A program made the translations under genes and the position numbers. This document shows positions 1 to 9,152 of a stretch of DNA of 64,000 nt, piece after piece; within the stretch, counting starts at the first letter, position 1; each line of letters opens with the position of its first letter. The DNA is from Candidatus Zixiibacteriota bacterium (GTDB lineage Bacteria; Zixibacteria; MSB-5A5; GN15; JAAZOE01). The notes beneath the pieces are model-generated. The model was not told the origin of the DNA. It worked only from the letters and a program-made list of their open reading frames with translations, and did not search any database. Where the stretch lies: NCBI GenBank assembly GCA_030668485.1, contig DAOUTW010000009.1, positions 30,532 through 94,531 on the forward strand, in the 5' to 3' direction.

Positions 1-81
1 CTCATAATCTATGTAATCATCGGAGCCGTGGCCGGTTTTCTGGCCGGGCGAGGGATTATCGAAAGAAAGGAAAAATCATGA
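1..81 (+). CDS. C-terminal end of a membrane protein (cut by window edge)
   Basis: Frame 1 is open from the first base and ends at TGA 79-81. The visible 26 residues are a hydrophobic, glycine- and alanine-rich helix followed by a charged tail (IIERKEKS), so this is the last transmembrane segment of a protein that starts outside the window. Its stop overlaps the ATG of the next gene (ATGA), which implies translational coupling with the YbjQ-family gene. Function cannot be told from this fragment. Confidence 0.55.
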   Translation, partial: LIIYVIIGAVAGFLAGRGIIERKEKS

Positions 82-389
82 TTATTAGTACCACACCAAC
101 TATACAGGGTAAAGAGATTCGCGAGTACCTCGGAGTAGTCACTGGCGAAGCGATTATGGGCGCTAATATTTTCAAGGATTTGTTCGCCTCTATAACCGAT
201 ATTGTCGGAGGACGTTCTGCCGCTTATGAGAAGGAATTGCAAAAAGCCCGGAATATTGCTCTTGAGGAGATGGAGGTCAAGGCAACCGAAATAGGCGGTA
301 CAGCCATTGTCGGGGTCGATCTCGATTATGAGGTAATCCGCGAGGGTATGCTGATGGTGGCAGTATCCGGAACGGCGGTAAGGCTCTAA
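78..389 (+). CDS. YbjQ/UPF0145 family protein
   Basis: A 103-residue protein with the features of the YbjQ (UPF0145) family: an N-terminal strand ([14 protein letters not shown]), the conserved [16 protein letters not shown] segment, an R-S-A-x-Y-E-K-E-L helix that assembles the pentamer, and the closing G-T-A-V motif. The length is normal for the family. Family members form homopentamers. They are sometimes annotated as putative heavy-metal-binding proteins, but no firm biochemical role is known. The ATG overlaps the stop of the upstream membrane-protein gene, and an AAGGA ribosome site lies just before it. Confidence 0.85.
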   Translation: MIISTTPTIQGKEIREYLGVVTGEAIMGANIFKDLFASITDIVGGRSAAYEKELQKARNIALEEMEVKATEIGGTAIVGVDLDYEVIREGMLMVAVSGTAVRL

Positions 390-582
390 GAAAAATAATT
401 GTTCCGCAGGGGTGGAAACAGCCGGCAACTTTTTATCATTTTTTTGCATACTGCTCTTGCCGGTATCAACTCATATCCGTATCTTGTTGGCTGCCAAGGG
501 ATAATTAAGCAGAGATTAGCTTATTCCCCGGCATGCCCTTCGCTTATTAATTTATTGGGAATCCAGACTTTTAGGAGATAGT

Positions 583-3531
583 ATGCTGAAGAGACCCAGT
601 ATTTATATCATTGCTGTAATTACGATGCTGATCTGTGCTTCCGGGCTTAAGGCCGGGTACTATTCCGATCAGTTGGAAGAATATATCGCCGGAAGAAATG
701 CTGATGAATTCGTGCGGGTCTTAATTGTTCCGGTTTCGGATCACGACCCAGCGGCTCTGAAAAAATCTCTGGCGACCGATTATGAGACACGTGCCGATCG
801 TCATCGAGCCGGTGTGGCTCGTTTAAAGGCGATTGCAGCGACCACTCAGGTCGAGATTAACAACCGCCTGGCCGATTTGGAGACACATTCTCAGGCCACA
901 AATACAAAGGCCTTCTGGATCACCAATCTGATCGAGACCGAAATTACGGTTTCCGGGTTGCGGCAGTTGATTTCCGAACCGACTGTTGAGAAAATTGAGC
1001 TGTATCCGACCATCGTTTCGATCCCGGCTCCTGTCAGTACGCGAATGTCTGCATCTACCGCCGGGGTACAACCTAATTTAGAGGCTGTCAAGGCCGATTC
1101 GGCCTGGGCGGCCGGATATGATGGCCGCGGGCGGATAATTTGCAGCTTCGATACCGGCGTTGACGGCCTGCATCAGGCCCTGTATGATAATTATCGGGGG
1201 AATAAAGGATATTCAGCTTCCGAGTGCTGGTTTTCCCCGGTAGACAGTTCCGATTTTCCTCATTCGTTCCCAACGGCAGGATTGAAAGAATCTCACGGTA
1301 CTCACACGACCGGCCTGATGGTCGGACATGATGACAATACCGGTGACACCATCGGGGTAGCCCCCGGGGCCGACTGGATCGCGGCGGTCGCTATTGATGT
1401 TCCCGGCGCCTCGATTTTTCAATCGTTCCAATGGGCTGTCGACCCGGACGGCGATCCCAATACCGTTTCCGATATTCCTGATGTAATAAATCATAGCTGG
1501 GGCGTGCCCGGAATCGGGTGTGCCGATATTTTCTGGGAAGTGATCGACAATTCCGAAGCGTTGGGAATAGTGAATATCTTCGCGGCCGGAAACGAAGGTT
1601 TATCGCCCTTTACGATTCGCAATCCGGCCAATCGGGCCGAGGATTCATTAACCAATTTTGCGGTCGGTGCTCTGAGTAATACGTTTGATACTATATGGTT
1701 TCAATCTTCGCAGGGGCCGTCCGACTGTGACAGTGTCTCTATAAAACCAAATGTCGTCGCTCCCGGGCAAACCCTTTTATCCTCGATGCCGGGTGGCGGT
1801 TATGGTTATGCTCAGGGAACCTCCGGAGCGGCGCCTCATGTTTCCGGTGCGGTCGCTATCCTTCGCCAGAAGAAGCCGGATGCCACAGTGGATGAGATCA
1901 AGACAGCCCTTTTAAATTCAGCTATCGATATGGGCGATCCGGGGGCCGACAATACTTATGGCTGGGGTCGGATCGATATCATGGAGGCCTTGCGACTGAT
2001 TGATCCGATAGAGGCCCCATCGCTGCAAATAGCAAGTCTTCCCTACCCGGAGATAAATCCCGGTGATGCGGTCAGTCTTGACCTGGCGTTGAAAAATATT
2101 GGTGGTTCGGTTAACAACGTAATCGTGACTTTTCTGAATGTTGAAGAAGAGATAGCCGTTCTGACCGATGAAATAGTTTTTGGAACGATTGCTATGGGTG
2201 AAGTTCTCACCGGAACCGGCACTCTTGATCTTGTATTCGACTCGACGGTGGAATCGGGTCGTTTTTATTCGATGGATATGGTGCTGGAGGGCGACGGATA
2301 TTCCGACACCAGACGATTGAATTTCTTTGTCGGGAGCAGGGGCGAAAGGACTTATTTTCATCATGACGCCGGCCGGGTGAAATTTACGATATCGAATTAC
2401 GGCGCTTTCGGTTTTTACGGTTATTCCGCGGCAAGCGCTATGATCGGTTCTTTTATACCACTGGGATTCGATGGTTACCAGCTTGACCGCGACACCAATG
2501 ACCTGTTCGAGGCGGCCCTGTTAATCGGCGTCGATAGCATGCATGTTTCCGACTGTGCCAAAAATATAGCCCAGGAGCCGGATAACGATTTTGCCATTTT
2601 GCCCGGAGGGTCGATAGTTTCCTACTCCCCCGGTGCAGATGCCGATCAGCAAACGGTCTCGAAATTTGACGACCGATATGCTGAGAACCCGATCGGCCTG
2701 ACGGTGGAACAGAAAAGTTATGGCTGGGTGACCGATCCCGATAACACCTTTGTTATTTTGGAATATATAATAACCAATACGTCAGGAGCCGGTATTAACG
2801 GTGTCCGAGTCGGTCTATATATGGACTGGGATATTCGTTATTACAGTCAGAATCACGGCTCTTTTTTGCCGGATGATAATATCGGCTATATGTGCTGGAA
2901 CAATGGCGATTCAGCCGATTTTCGCGGCGTCAAGGTGCTCAACAGCGAGGGCTTGACCAATCACCGGATCTACAATAATCCGACCGAAGTCTATTACAGC
3001 AATTTCACCGAGGCGCGCAAGTATCAGGGGCTGGCTGACAACGGTGCGGGTACCATGACGACCAATAGTGATTATTCTCACGTAACCGCCACCGGGCCGT
3101 TCAACATGGCGGTGAATAAATCGGACACCGCCACTTTTGCCATTATCGGCGGGTCCGACTGGGATTCGTTTATACTCTCGGGCGACCGCGCGGAGTTAAG
3201 ATATAATGATATCCCGACCGATATCGACGATCAAATCGTCACTCGTCTACCTCGGACATTTGCACTGCACCAGAATTACCCCAATCCGTTCAATCCGGCA
3301 ACGACGATATCGTTCGCCATCCCGAAAGCGGGACAGGTACGGGTTGAGATTTTCGATATCCTGGGACGGCGGGTCAGGACGATTGCCAACCAATATCTCT
3401 CGGCCGGGGAACATGCCCTGGAATGGAACGGACACGACGGGGATGATGAAGCGGTTGCCAGCGGCATATATTTCTACCGAGTGAGTTATAACGGCAACAG
3501 TATGACGCGCAAGATGGTTATGATGAAATAA
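583..3531 (+). CDS. Secreted subtilisin-like serine protease (S8) with C-terminal sorting domain
   Basis: A 982-residue exported protease. Residues 1-24 are a signal peptide (hydrophobic run IIAVITMLICASGLKA). An inhibitor-like propeptide fills roughly 40-150, then the S8 catalytic domain follows with Asp190 (FDTGVDG), His238 (SHGTHTTG), the oxyanion Asn337 (AAGNEG) and Ser414 (GTSGAAPHVSG). All catalytic residues are present. After residue 480 come beta-rich domains. From about 897 a QNYPNPFNP motif opens a FlgD-Ig-like, type IX secretion-type sorting domain ending in VMMK, common in FCB-group exported proteins. It probably degrades extracellular protein, either surface-anchored or released. 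GGAGATAG lies before the ATG, and the gene appears to stand alone. Confidence 0.93.
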   Translation: MLKRPSIYIIAVITMLICASGLKAGYYSDQLEEYIAGRNADEFVRVLIVPVSDHDPAALKKSLATDYETRADRHRAGVARLKAIAATTQVEINNRLADLETHSQATNTKAFWITNLIETEITVSGLRQLISEPTVEKIELYPTIVSIPAPVSTRMSASTAGVQPNLEAVKADSAWAAGYDGRGRIICSFDTGVDGLHQALYDNYRGNKGYSASECWFSPVDSSDFPHSFPTAGLKESHGTHTTGLMVGHDDNTGDTIGVAPGADWIAAVAIDVPGASIFQSFQWAVDPDGDPNTVSDIPDVINHSWGVPGIGCADIFWEVIDNSEALGIVNIFAAGNEGLSPFTIRNPANRAEDSLTNFAVGALSNTFDTIWFQSSQGPSDCDSVSIKPNVVAPGQTLLSSMPGGGYGYAQGTSGAAPHVSGAVAILRQKKPDATVDEIKTALLNSAIDMGDPGADNTYGWGRIDIMEALRLIDPIEAPSLQIASLPYPEINPGDAVSLDLALKNIGGSVNNVIVTFLNVEEEIAVLTDEIVFGTIAMGEVLTGTGTLDLVFDSTVESGRFYSMDMVLEGDGYSDTRRLNFFVGSRGERTYFHHDAGRVKFTISNYGAFGFYGYSAASAMIGSFIPLGFDGYQLDRDTNDLFEAALLIGVDSMHVSDCAKNIAQEPDNDFAILPGGSIVSYSPGADADQQTVSKFDDRYAENPIGLTVEQKSYGWVTDPDNTFVILEYIITNTSGAGINGVRVGLYMDWDIRYYSQNHGSFLPDDNIGYMCWNNGDSADFRGVKVLNSEGLTNHRIYNNPTEVYYSNFTEARKYQGLADNGAGTMTTNSDYSHVTATGPFNMAVNKSDTATFAIIGGSDWDSFILSGDRAELRYNDIPTDIDDQIVTRLPRTFALHQNYPNPFNPATTISFAIPKAGQVRVEIFDILGRRVRTIANQYLSAGEHALEWNGHDGDDEAVASGIYFYRVSYNGNSMTRKMVMMK

Positions 3532-3581
3532 TAAACGTTCACGAAGCAAAAAGACATATTGGTTTGTCGCGGAATTCATTC

Positions 3582-3610
3582 TTGACTTATTATATATGCT
3601 GATATAGATT
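3582..3610 (+). promoter_or_regulatory. Predicted sigma70-type promoter
   Basis: TTGACT (3582-3587), a 17-bp spacer and TAGATT (3605-3610) lie 46 bp upstream of the small exported protein gene. The -35 box matches the consensus at five of six bases and the -10 box at four of six. The expected start of transcription is near 3617. Confidence 0.5.
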
Positions 3611-3655
3611 TAGGCTAATTCATCGATTCTATTTTGTAGTGCGAGGGTGGGGATT

Positions 3656-4201
3656 ATGAATACTCGGAGAATTTTCGTACTGTCAATTTTGCTTTTGTCC
3701 GTTTATTGTCAAACTGTTCTGGCGGATAATTCATTATTGGGTAGCAAAGTCAAGATAGAACTTCAAAACGGCAATGGTTATTTCGGGAAACTGATAAGTA
3801 CATCTCGCGATTCCATCGAACTGCTTAGGGGTGGACATGAGACATTGGATTTTGCAGTCGATGATATCCGGAAAGCATATCGACATAAACCTGCTACAAC
3901 GACAGGTTTGACAGTAGGGGCTTTTACCGGTTTGATGGCGTCGCTTATCATTCACATTGCAAAAACCAATGATGGAAGTAAAAATTCAGTCTTATTTAAT
4001 AATGGAACGGATAAAACGGTGTTGAATGACGCGTTAGATATCATTTTCATTACAGGTGGCTGTGCGGCGCTTGGTGCCGCCATCGGGGCGTCAATGTACA
4101 CCTATCACCCCATAGAAGTCGAGAGCCTGTCGACATCGGCATCCAGCAGCAGTTCGAGAAATACAATGGAAACAGGTGTCAAAATCACCTTTCGTTTCTG
4201 A
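3656..4201 (+). CDS. Exported protein of unknown function with Sm-like N-terminal region
   Basis: 181 residues from ATG 3656. GAGGG lies nine bases upstream, and this start is preferred over GTG 3647. Residues 1-23 form a signal peptide ending VLA-D. The segment after it (GSKVKIELQNGNGYFGKL, then SRDSIELL) reads like the five-stranded small beta-barrel found in Sm/Hfq-like folds. It is followed by two glycine/alanine-rich hydrophobic stretches (about 82-103 and 125-145) that could be membrane helices or a glycine-zipper. The C-terminus ends in an aromatic Phe-Arg-Phe, as many outer-membrane-associated proteins do. I do not recognise the family. A stand-alone promoter precedes it. Confidence 0.6.
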   Translation: MNTRRIFVLSILLLSVYCQTVLADNSLLGSKVKIELQNGNGYFGKLISTSRDSIELLRGGHETLDFAVDDIRKAYRHKPATTTGLTVGAFTGLMASLIIHIAKTNDGSKNSVLFNNGTDKTVLNDALDIIFITGGCAALGAAIGASMYTYHPIEVESLSTSASSSSSRNTMETGVKITFRF

Positions 4202-4310
4202 TAACATCCGATCCAGGGTGAATAAAAATCAGATGGTTTTAGGGATGGTTATCGCCTGTTTTTTTCCCATGACTTATGATTCCAGGCATTAACACATAAG
4301 GATAACTTTA

Positions 4311-4592
4311 TCAACATTTGAGGTTGACTACCGTGGCGCCCCATGAACCTCCGGAACCGCCTTCGTGGCGGAAGTTTTCGACGGCGGGATGTTTACTGAG
4401 GATGGAATGGACAATTTCGCGCTGAACGCCGATCCCCTTGCCGTGGATGATCCGCAGGGAATATATCTTTTTTTCGAGGCAAGCCTCGATGTAATCGACA
4501 ACGACGTCTTTGACTTCCTTCGGCCTGAACTGATGGAGGTCTAAGGTGCCGTCGATCGGATATTCAATCGGTTGCTGGTTATCCTGTATCAT
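4311..4592 (-). CDS. Stand-alone Smr domain protein
   Basis: A 93-residue protein that is almost wholly an Smr domain, the MutS2 C-terminal-type nuclease/RNA-binding fold. It carries LDLH at residues 17-20, HGKG at 50-53 and the closing GGSGGSWGATVV segment. Stand-alone Smr proteins have been linked to endonuclease activity on DNA or RNA, including collided-ribosome mRNAs. Which applies here is unknown. It is the last gene of a minus-strand run that begins at etfB, 63 bp after the GerW-like gene. No strong ribosome site is visible. Confidence 0.85.
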   Translation of the reverse strand: MIQDNQQPIEYPIDGTLDLHQFRPKEVKDVVVDYIEACLEKKIYSLRIIHGKGIGVQREIVHSILSKHPAVENFRHEGGSGGSWGATVVNLKC

Positions 4593-4655
4593 ATGGGAAT
4601 GACAATGATTTGCCGGCAGGACGATTTCTCGCCCCGCCAGACATGATAATTCGTT

Positions 4656-5063
4656 CTATTCGGATGCTTCTGCGGCTTTGTCGCCGCCTTTGTCACCATC
4701 GCTTGATTTTTTGATTTTGTCCTTGAGGTTCATGATCTTGTTGACGACGCCGGGGATCGCTTCGACAATGGAGTCGATTTTCCCCGGTTTTGCCGGCAGG
4801 AGCGAGATACCGGTTTCATCCATAATGATAAAGCCGGCCGGTTCGACAATGCATCCGCCGCCGCCGCCGGCGCCATAACCGCCGACCGATTTTTCTTTTT
4901 CGCCCTCACCGCCGCCGGCGCCGAATCCGACGCTGATTTTGACGATCGGGACTACCGTTTTTCCACCCACGGTAACGGCTTCACCGATGATCGATTCGGC
5001 TGAGGCGATCTGTTTCAACTCGCCGACGATCCCGGTAATGACTTCCATGACATTATTAGCCAT
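4656..5063 (-). CDS. GerW/YtfJ family protein
   Basis: 135 residues from ATG 5063, with AGAGG six bases upstream (preferred over GTG 5066). It has the GerW/YtfJ pattern: an N-terminal helix (VMEVITGIVGELKQI), GEAVTVGGKTVVPIVKISVGFG, a glycine-rich loop with a run of five glycines and Cys, then PAGFIIMDETGISLLPA. The last 20 residues are charged and low in complexity. In Bacillus, YtfJ/GerW is a sporulation/germination protein next to the DUF2953 protein YtfI. The same pair occurs here with a 3-bp gap, in an organism that otherwise looks Gram-negative, so a broader non-sporulation role is likely. Confidence 0.85.
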   Translation of the reverse strand: MANNVMEVITGIVGELKQIASAESIIGEAVTVGGKTVVPIVKISVGFGAGGGEGEKEKSVGGYGAGGGGGCIVEPAGFIIMDETGISLLPAKPGKIDSIVEAIPGVVNKIMNLKDKIKKSSDGDKGGDKAAEASE

Positions 5064-5066
5064 CAC

Positions 5067-5705
5067 TTACCTCTTTTTAGAAAATTTATACTTTATTAAT
5101 TCTTTTATCGGCAAATCACGCAATAAGCGCCATACTAAGGCGGCTACCCGGCCGTTTTTTATCGACAACACCAGATGTCCAGATACCCGGCTTGCTCCCG
5201 TACCGCCGGACGGAGCAAGATTAAAAACCCGTTGCATTCCCGGGAAGACGCCATTTATCGCCTTCCCCCAGCCAAAAGCCATTCCGGCCAAAGCGGGATT
5301 GGCGATCACCGGCTGCAGATCAAGTTGGCCTTCATTATATTGTACGCTGGCGATAAAGCGGGCGACGAAGATAATTCCCGCCCTGGCGATTTTGACCAAA
5401 GTTGAAAGAGGAAGCCTGGGACGTGATTTCTTTTTTAACTTTTTATCTTCCTGGGACAGAGCAACCTCTTTTTTCCTTTTTTCCTGCGAGGTCTTGCTTG
5501 ATTTTTTGAACGAGTAAATCCAGCGGCCACAGAAGACCGAAAATTTTCTGTCCTCTCCGGTGAGTTTTAATCCACATCCGAGGACGGATACGGAGATGTT
5601 GAAGACGGCATTTTGAAAGGAAACCGACAGGCGTGTACGCGCCGAGAGGATCACTGCCAGGGCAGCGATTATTATACATGTCGCTATCAGAATATATATC
5701 ATCAT
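5067..5705 (-). CDS. DUF2953 domain membrane-anchored protein (YtfI-like)
   Basis: About 212 residues. An N-terminal transmembrane helix (ILIATCIIIAALAVIL) is followed by a DUF2953-type domain. A lysine-rich stretch (KKSSKTSQEKRKKE) lies near residue 80, and conserved short segments (GGTGASRVSGHLVLSIKNG) near the end. The start is uncertain: ATG 5705 or ATG 5702 begin the hydrophobic helix directly, while a TTG at 5741 would add 12 residues. The call rests on the family pattern and on the immediately downstream GerW/YtfJ homologue, because this gene pair is conserved in Firmicutes. Function is unknown. Confidence 0.7.
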   Translation of the reverse strand: MMIYILIATCIIIAALAVILSARTRLSVSFQNAVFNISVSVLGCGLKLTGEDRKFSVFCGRWIYSFKKSSKTSQEKRKKEVALSQEDKKLKKKSRPRLPLSTLVKIARAGIIFVARFIASVQYNEGQLDLQPVIANPALAGMAFGWGKAINGVFPGMQRVFNLAPSGGTGASRVSGHLVLSIKNGRVAALVWRLLRDLPIKELIKYKFSKKR

Positions 5706-5821
5706 GACCACCGGAAACCTGAAACGGCTGCAATACCTCAACCAGTTACTATAGGTATCGGGAAACGACGGCGGTCATATAACCGTTTTTTTACGAGGAG
5801 AGTTTTTTTAATTGAGAGAAG

Positions 5822-6079
5822 TCAATTACTATCGCCGCCCTCCAATATTCCCTCATCTATATAATCGTCGTCGAATATATCTTCATCTTCGCCGTCGGTG
5901 ACTTCTTCGTCCTCTTCTTCTTCTTCTTCATGTTCATCCGGATCATTTAGAATTTCTTCGCCGAGCGGAATTGACTCTCCCGTTTCCATGGCATCGGAAC
6001 ATTCCAGGGAACAGAAATTCATACCGTCCTTCTGGAATAAGGTGCCTTCTATATCCTCGCCGCAAAAATCGCAACGCAT
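5822..6079 (-). CDS. Small zinc-ribbon protein with acidic tail
   Basis: 85 residues. Cys3, Cys6, Cys23 and Cys27 (CDFC ... CSLEC) form a treble-clef/MYM- or TRASH-like zinc site near the N-terminus. Residues 45-82 are almost entirely Glu and Asp. GAGG lies seven bases before the ATG. The head-and-tail layout suggests a small nucleic-acid- or protein-binding factor, or a metal-handling protein. No more specific function can be assigned. It sits between etfB and the DUF2953 gene with gaps of about 120 bp on both sides. Confidence 0.65.
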   Translation of the reverse strand: MRCDFCGEDIEGTLFQKDGMNFCSLECSDAMETGESIPLGEEILNDPDEHEEEEEEDEEVTDGEDEDIFDDDYIDEGILEGGDSN

Positions 6080-6204
6080 GAATAGTCCTCAAGTTGTAGA
6101 AAGCTTCAGCTTATCGTGTATCCAGCTCGAAATAAAGCAAGCCCGAAGGAAAAGCAAGCACTTTTGGGCACAAAAATTAATTTTTTGCATTCCCGGCTTT
6201 ATCC

Positions 6205-6990
6205 CTACAGGACCTGATCTTCCCGAAGTTTTCCGAACAGTTTTTCGGCGATTTCCTCCGGGGTTTCGCCTTCGATTATTTCACCCTTCTGGGGCGGCGG
6301 CGGCGCGGTCGCCTTGATAGTTTTGGTCGGTGAAGCTGCGCCGACCGCTTTTATATCACCGCCCAGATCGGCAGCCGACCATTGCGTGATTGCCGCTTTC
6401 TTGGCAGCCATCTTTCCCTTAAGGGAAGGCAGCCGCGGTTCGTTGATTTCCTTCACAACCGACACTACCGCCGGAAGGGAGGTGGTGACACTATCATAGC
6501 CTTCTTCGGTGGTTCTCAAAAAGACCGCTTCGCTGTCGGTAACGCTTTCGGTTTTCTTGACGAACAGAATCTGGGGCCAGTCGAGATTGGCCGCGAGGGC
6601 TGCGGGGACCTGAGCCGAATCGTCATCGATCGCCTGCTTTCCCGCCAGAATGAGATTGACGTCACCGATTTTTCCAATGGCAGCGGTTAATATGCGGGCT
6701 ATCGCCTGGGGATCGGAATTTTCGAAGGCGGGATCGGTTATCAGGATCGCTTCATCGACTCCGACCGACAGAGCCTGACGCAGAGCCGAAACGGCCCGTT
6801 CACTTCCGACGGTCACGGCTGTGACTTTGCCACCGACTTGTTCTTTTATTTTCAGACCTTCTTCGATAGCATATTCATCGAAGGGATTAACGATTCCGGG
6901 GCCGGATGGTAATGTTACGGCGCCAGCAGTTTCATCCACCCGAACCAGTTCAATTTCAGGGACCTGTTTGATAACAACCACAATATTCAT
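6205..6990 (-). CDS. etfB: Electron transfer flavoprotein beta subunit
   Basis: 261 residues with the EtfB order: N-terminal MNIVVVIKQVPE, the NPFDEYAIEEGL segment, an AMP-binding Rossmann-like core (ILAGKQAIDDDSAQVPAALA) and the signature VVKEINEPRLPSLKGKMAAK. EtfB pairs with EtfA to pass electrons from acyl-CoA and other dehydrogenases to the quinone pool. No etfA is adjacent: downstream is the zinc-ribbon gene, upstream is rnc. A strong GGAGGAGG ribosome site and a TTGACA-17-TAAATT promoter precede it, so it is transcribed independently of rnc. The C-terminus has a short proline run (APPPPQ). Confidence 0.92.
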   Translation of the reverse strand: MNIVVVIKQVPEIELVRVDETAGAVTLPSGPGIVNPFDEYAIEEGLKIKEQVGGKVTAVTVGSERAVSALRQALSVGVDEAILITDPAFENSDPQAIARILTAAIGKIGDVNLILAGKQAIDDDSAQVPAALAANLDWPQILFVKKTESVTDSEAVFLRTTEEGYDSVTTSLPAVVSVVKEINEPRLPSLKGKMAAKKAAITQWSAADLGGDIKAVGAASPTKTIKATAPPPPQKGEIIEGETPEEIAEKLFGKLREDQVL

Positions 6991-7074
6991 TTATACCTCC
7001 TCCGTCGTTGTCAAGCTAAGAAACATTTTCAATTTAGTGCCCCAGCCGTCGTTGCCTTTCGGGGTCGCAGTCCA

Positions 7075-7103
7075 AATTTAATATGCCAAGGGGGTTCTGT
7101 CAA
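7075..7103 (-). promoter_or_regulatory. Predicted promoter of etfB
   Basis: Read on the minus strand: TTGACA (7098-7103), a 17-bp spacer and TAAATT (7075-7080). The predicted start near 7068 gives a leader of about 78 nt before the etfB ATG at 6990. It lies just beyond the rnc stop codon and so separates etfB from the fab cluster. Confidence 0.55.
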
Positions 7104-7124
7104 ATGATGAATGATGATTTATTA

Positions 7125-7880
7125 TTATTTCTCGGTACTTTTCAGTTTTTTCATCGCCTGGGCCGCGGCTTTTTGTTCGGCGTCTTTCTTGGACGTGCCG
7201 GTGCCTGATCCGATGTTTTCTCCATTACAGTAGACGACGACCATAAAGGTTTTATCATGGTCGGGCCCTTCCTCGCTGAGAACTTCATACCGGGGCATGC
7301 CGGCGCCGTTGGCCTGGAGCAGTTCCAGTAATTCGCCCTTATAATTTCTAAACGTTTTGTCAGCGGCGATTTCCTCGACATGAGACAGGATATGGCGATT
7401 CACAATCGGTCTTATCGACACCAGACCGCCGTCGAGAAAGATGGCGCCGATAACGGCTTCTAAGGCATCGGCGTTAATTGATGATCGTTTGCGGCCGCCG
7501 GCTTTTTCTTCCTCGGCCGAGAGGAGGATATAGTTCCCCAATCCGAGCGCCTCGGCAGTCCGGTAAAGGGTGGTTTCATTGACCAGCAACGATTTGAGTT
7601 TGGTCAGCCCCCCTTCGAGCTTTTTGGGGTACCTGGCGTAGAGAAATTCGGAGACAACCAGTCCCAACACCGAGTCTCCCAGAAATTCCAATCGCTCGTT
7701 TGATGGGAGCCATTCCTTCTCACCGGACTTGGCATAAGAACGATGCGTCAGAGCAACCCTGAGCAGATCGACATCATTAAAACGATAGTTGATGGCGCGC
7801 TGGAATTCCTGCAGAAGTATTTCGGTCCGGTCTGAGGAACCGGAACCGAAAACTGTTTTAACTGCCTTCCAGATTCCCAT
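7125..7880 (-). CDS. rnc: Ribonuclease III
   Basis: 251 residues from ATG 7880 (a TTG at 7886 is possible). The catalytic RIIID domain carries the signature NERLEFLGD (61-69) and the second acidic cluster in NADALEAVIGAIFLDGG. A double-stranded RNA-binding domain follows (YKGELLELLQ ... GTGTSKKDAEQKAAAQAM). It cleaves dsRNA in rRNA and mRNA processing. It is the last gene of the fab cluster, six bases after the fabF stop, the usual order in many bacteria. Confidence 0.95.
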   Translation of the reverse strand: MGIWKAVKTVFGSGSSDRTEILLQEFQRAINYRFNDVDLLRVALTHRSYAKSGEKEWLPSNERLEFLGDSVLGLVVSEFLYARYPKKLEGGLTKLKSLLVNETTLYRTAEALGLGNYILLSAEEEKAGGRKRSSINADALEAVIGAIFLDGGLVSIRPIVNRHILSHVEEIAADKTFRNYKGELLELLQANGAGMPRYEVLSEEGPDHDKTFMVVVYCNGENIGSGTGTSKKDAEQKAAAQAMKKLKSTEK

Positions 7881-7886
7881 AATCAA

Positions 7887-9131
7887 TCACGAAGAATGAT
7901 GAGCGGCAAAAACCATACTGACATTATGGCCGCCGAATCCAAAGGAATTACTTATGGCGTAATTTATTTCCATTTCCCTGGCCTTATGCGGAACATAGTC
8001 GAGATCGCATTCCGGATCAGGATTGTCAAGATTGACAGTGGGATGAATGATCCCCTCCTTGATCGATTTTGCAGTAATCGCCCCTTCCGCGCCGCCTGCC
8101 GCACCCAGAAGATGGCCGGTCATCGATTTGGTCGAGTTGATCGCCAGCTTATAGGCAAGCTTGCCGAATATCGTTTTGAGAGCCTTGGTTTCAGCAAGAT
8201 CCCCCAAACCGGTCGATGTGCCATGACTGTTGATATAAGCGATATCTTCCGGTCCGATTCCGGCATCCTTCAGAGCCTGGGCCATCGCTCTGGCCGCACC
8301 GCTGCCGTCCGGCAAGGGAGCAGTCATATGATAAGCGTCGCAGGTCATGCCACATCCGACAATCTCGGCATAAATGCGAGCCTGGCGAGCTTTGGCCGAT
8401 TCGAGCGATTCCACCACCAGAATACCAGCGCCTTCACCCATGACAAAACCATCACGATCTTTGTCGAACGGTCGACTGGCTTTTTCCGGTTCGTCATTCC
8501 GTTTGGAAATCGCCCTGGCGGCACAAAAACCGGCCATCGATAACGGGGTTATGGCTGACTCCGCTCCACCGGTAATCATTATGTCGGCTTCACCGCGCTG
8601 GACAATTCTGAAGGAATCACAGATGGCATGAGCCGATGAGGCACAGGCCGAAACGGTGGCGTAGTTCGGTCCCCTGAATCCTAATCTCAGGGCGACCATC
8701 CCGGCCCCCATATCAATGATCATCATCGGAATAAAGAACGGCGAGACCCGTTTGGCCCCCCGGTTCAGCATGGTTGCATGCTGATCCTCGAAGGTTTGAA
8801 TGCCGCCGATCCCCGATCCGGTGACAACCCCGCAGCGATCCAGATCCAGATCGTCCAGGTTCAGACCGGCATCATCGAATGCCATTTGCGATGCAACCAC
8901 GCATAGCCGTTCGTTGGCATCCATCCGCCGGAGTGTTTTGGGATCGATGTACTGCTCCGGTTTAAAATCCTTGACCTGGGCGGCAATGGTCGTCGAAAGA
9001 CCATCCGTCGAAAATGACGTGATAGTTTCGACACCTGATTTCCCGGTCAAGAGGTTTTTCCAGGTATCTTCAAAGTTCAATCCCAGAGGCGTCACCGCCC
9101 CCAGGCCGGTAATTACAACTCTAGTTTTCAT
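7887..9131 (-). CDS. fabF: Beta-ketoacyl-ACP synthase II
   Basis: 414 residues, the typical length. The catalytic triad is complete: Cys163 (SACASS), His303 (NSHGTST) and His340 (TGHLLGAAG), at the same numbers as in E. coli FabF. It condenses malonyl-ACP with growing acyl-ACP in type II fatty acid synthesis. It follows acpP by 21 bp and precedes rnc by 6 bp, in a cluster that supplies every step except FabZ and FabI. Confidence 0.97.
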   Translation of the reverse strand: MKTRVVITGLGAVTPLGLNFEDTWKNLLTGKSGVETITSFSTDGLSTTIAAQVKDFKPEQYIDPKTLRRMDANERLCVVASQMAFDDAGLNLDDLDLDRCGVVTGSGIGGIQTFEDQHATMLNRGAKRVSPFFIPMMIIDMGAGMVALRLGFRGPNYATVSACASSAHAICDSFRIVQRGEADIMITGGAESAITPLSMAGFCAARAISKRNDEPEKASRPFDKDRDGFVMGEGAGILVVESLESAKARQARIYAEIVGCGMTCDAYHMTAPLPDGSGAARAMAQALKDAGIGPEDIAYINSHGTSTGLGDLAETKALKTIFGKLAYKLAINSTKSMTGHLLGAAGGAEGAITAKSIKEGIIHPTVNLDNPDPECDLDYVPHKAREMEINYAISNSFGFGGHNVSMVFAAHHSS

Positions 9132-9152
9132 ACAGTAAAGAACTTCCTTGTT

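Noticed and set aside
5898..6317. Serine-rich plus-strand frame
   Set aside because: It is the complement of the acidic tail of the zinc-ribbon gene and of the etfB end, not a gene.
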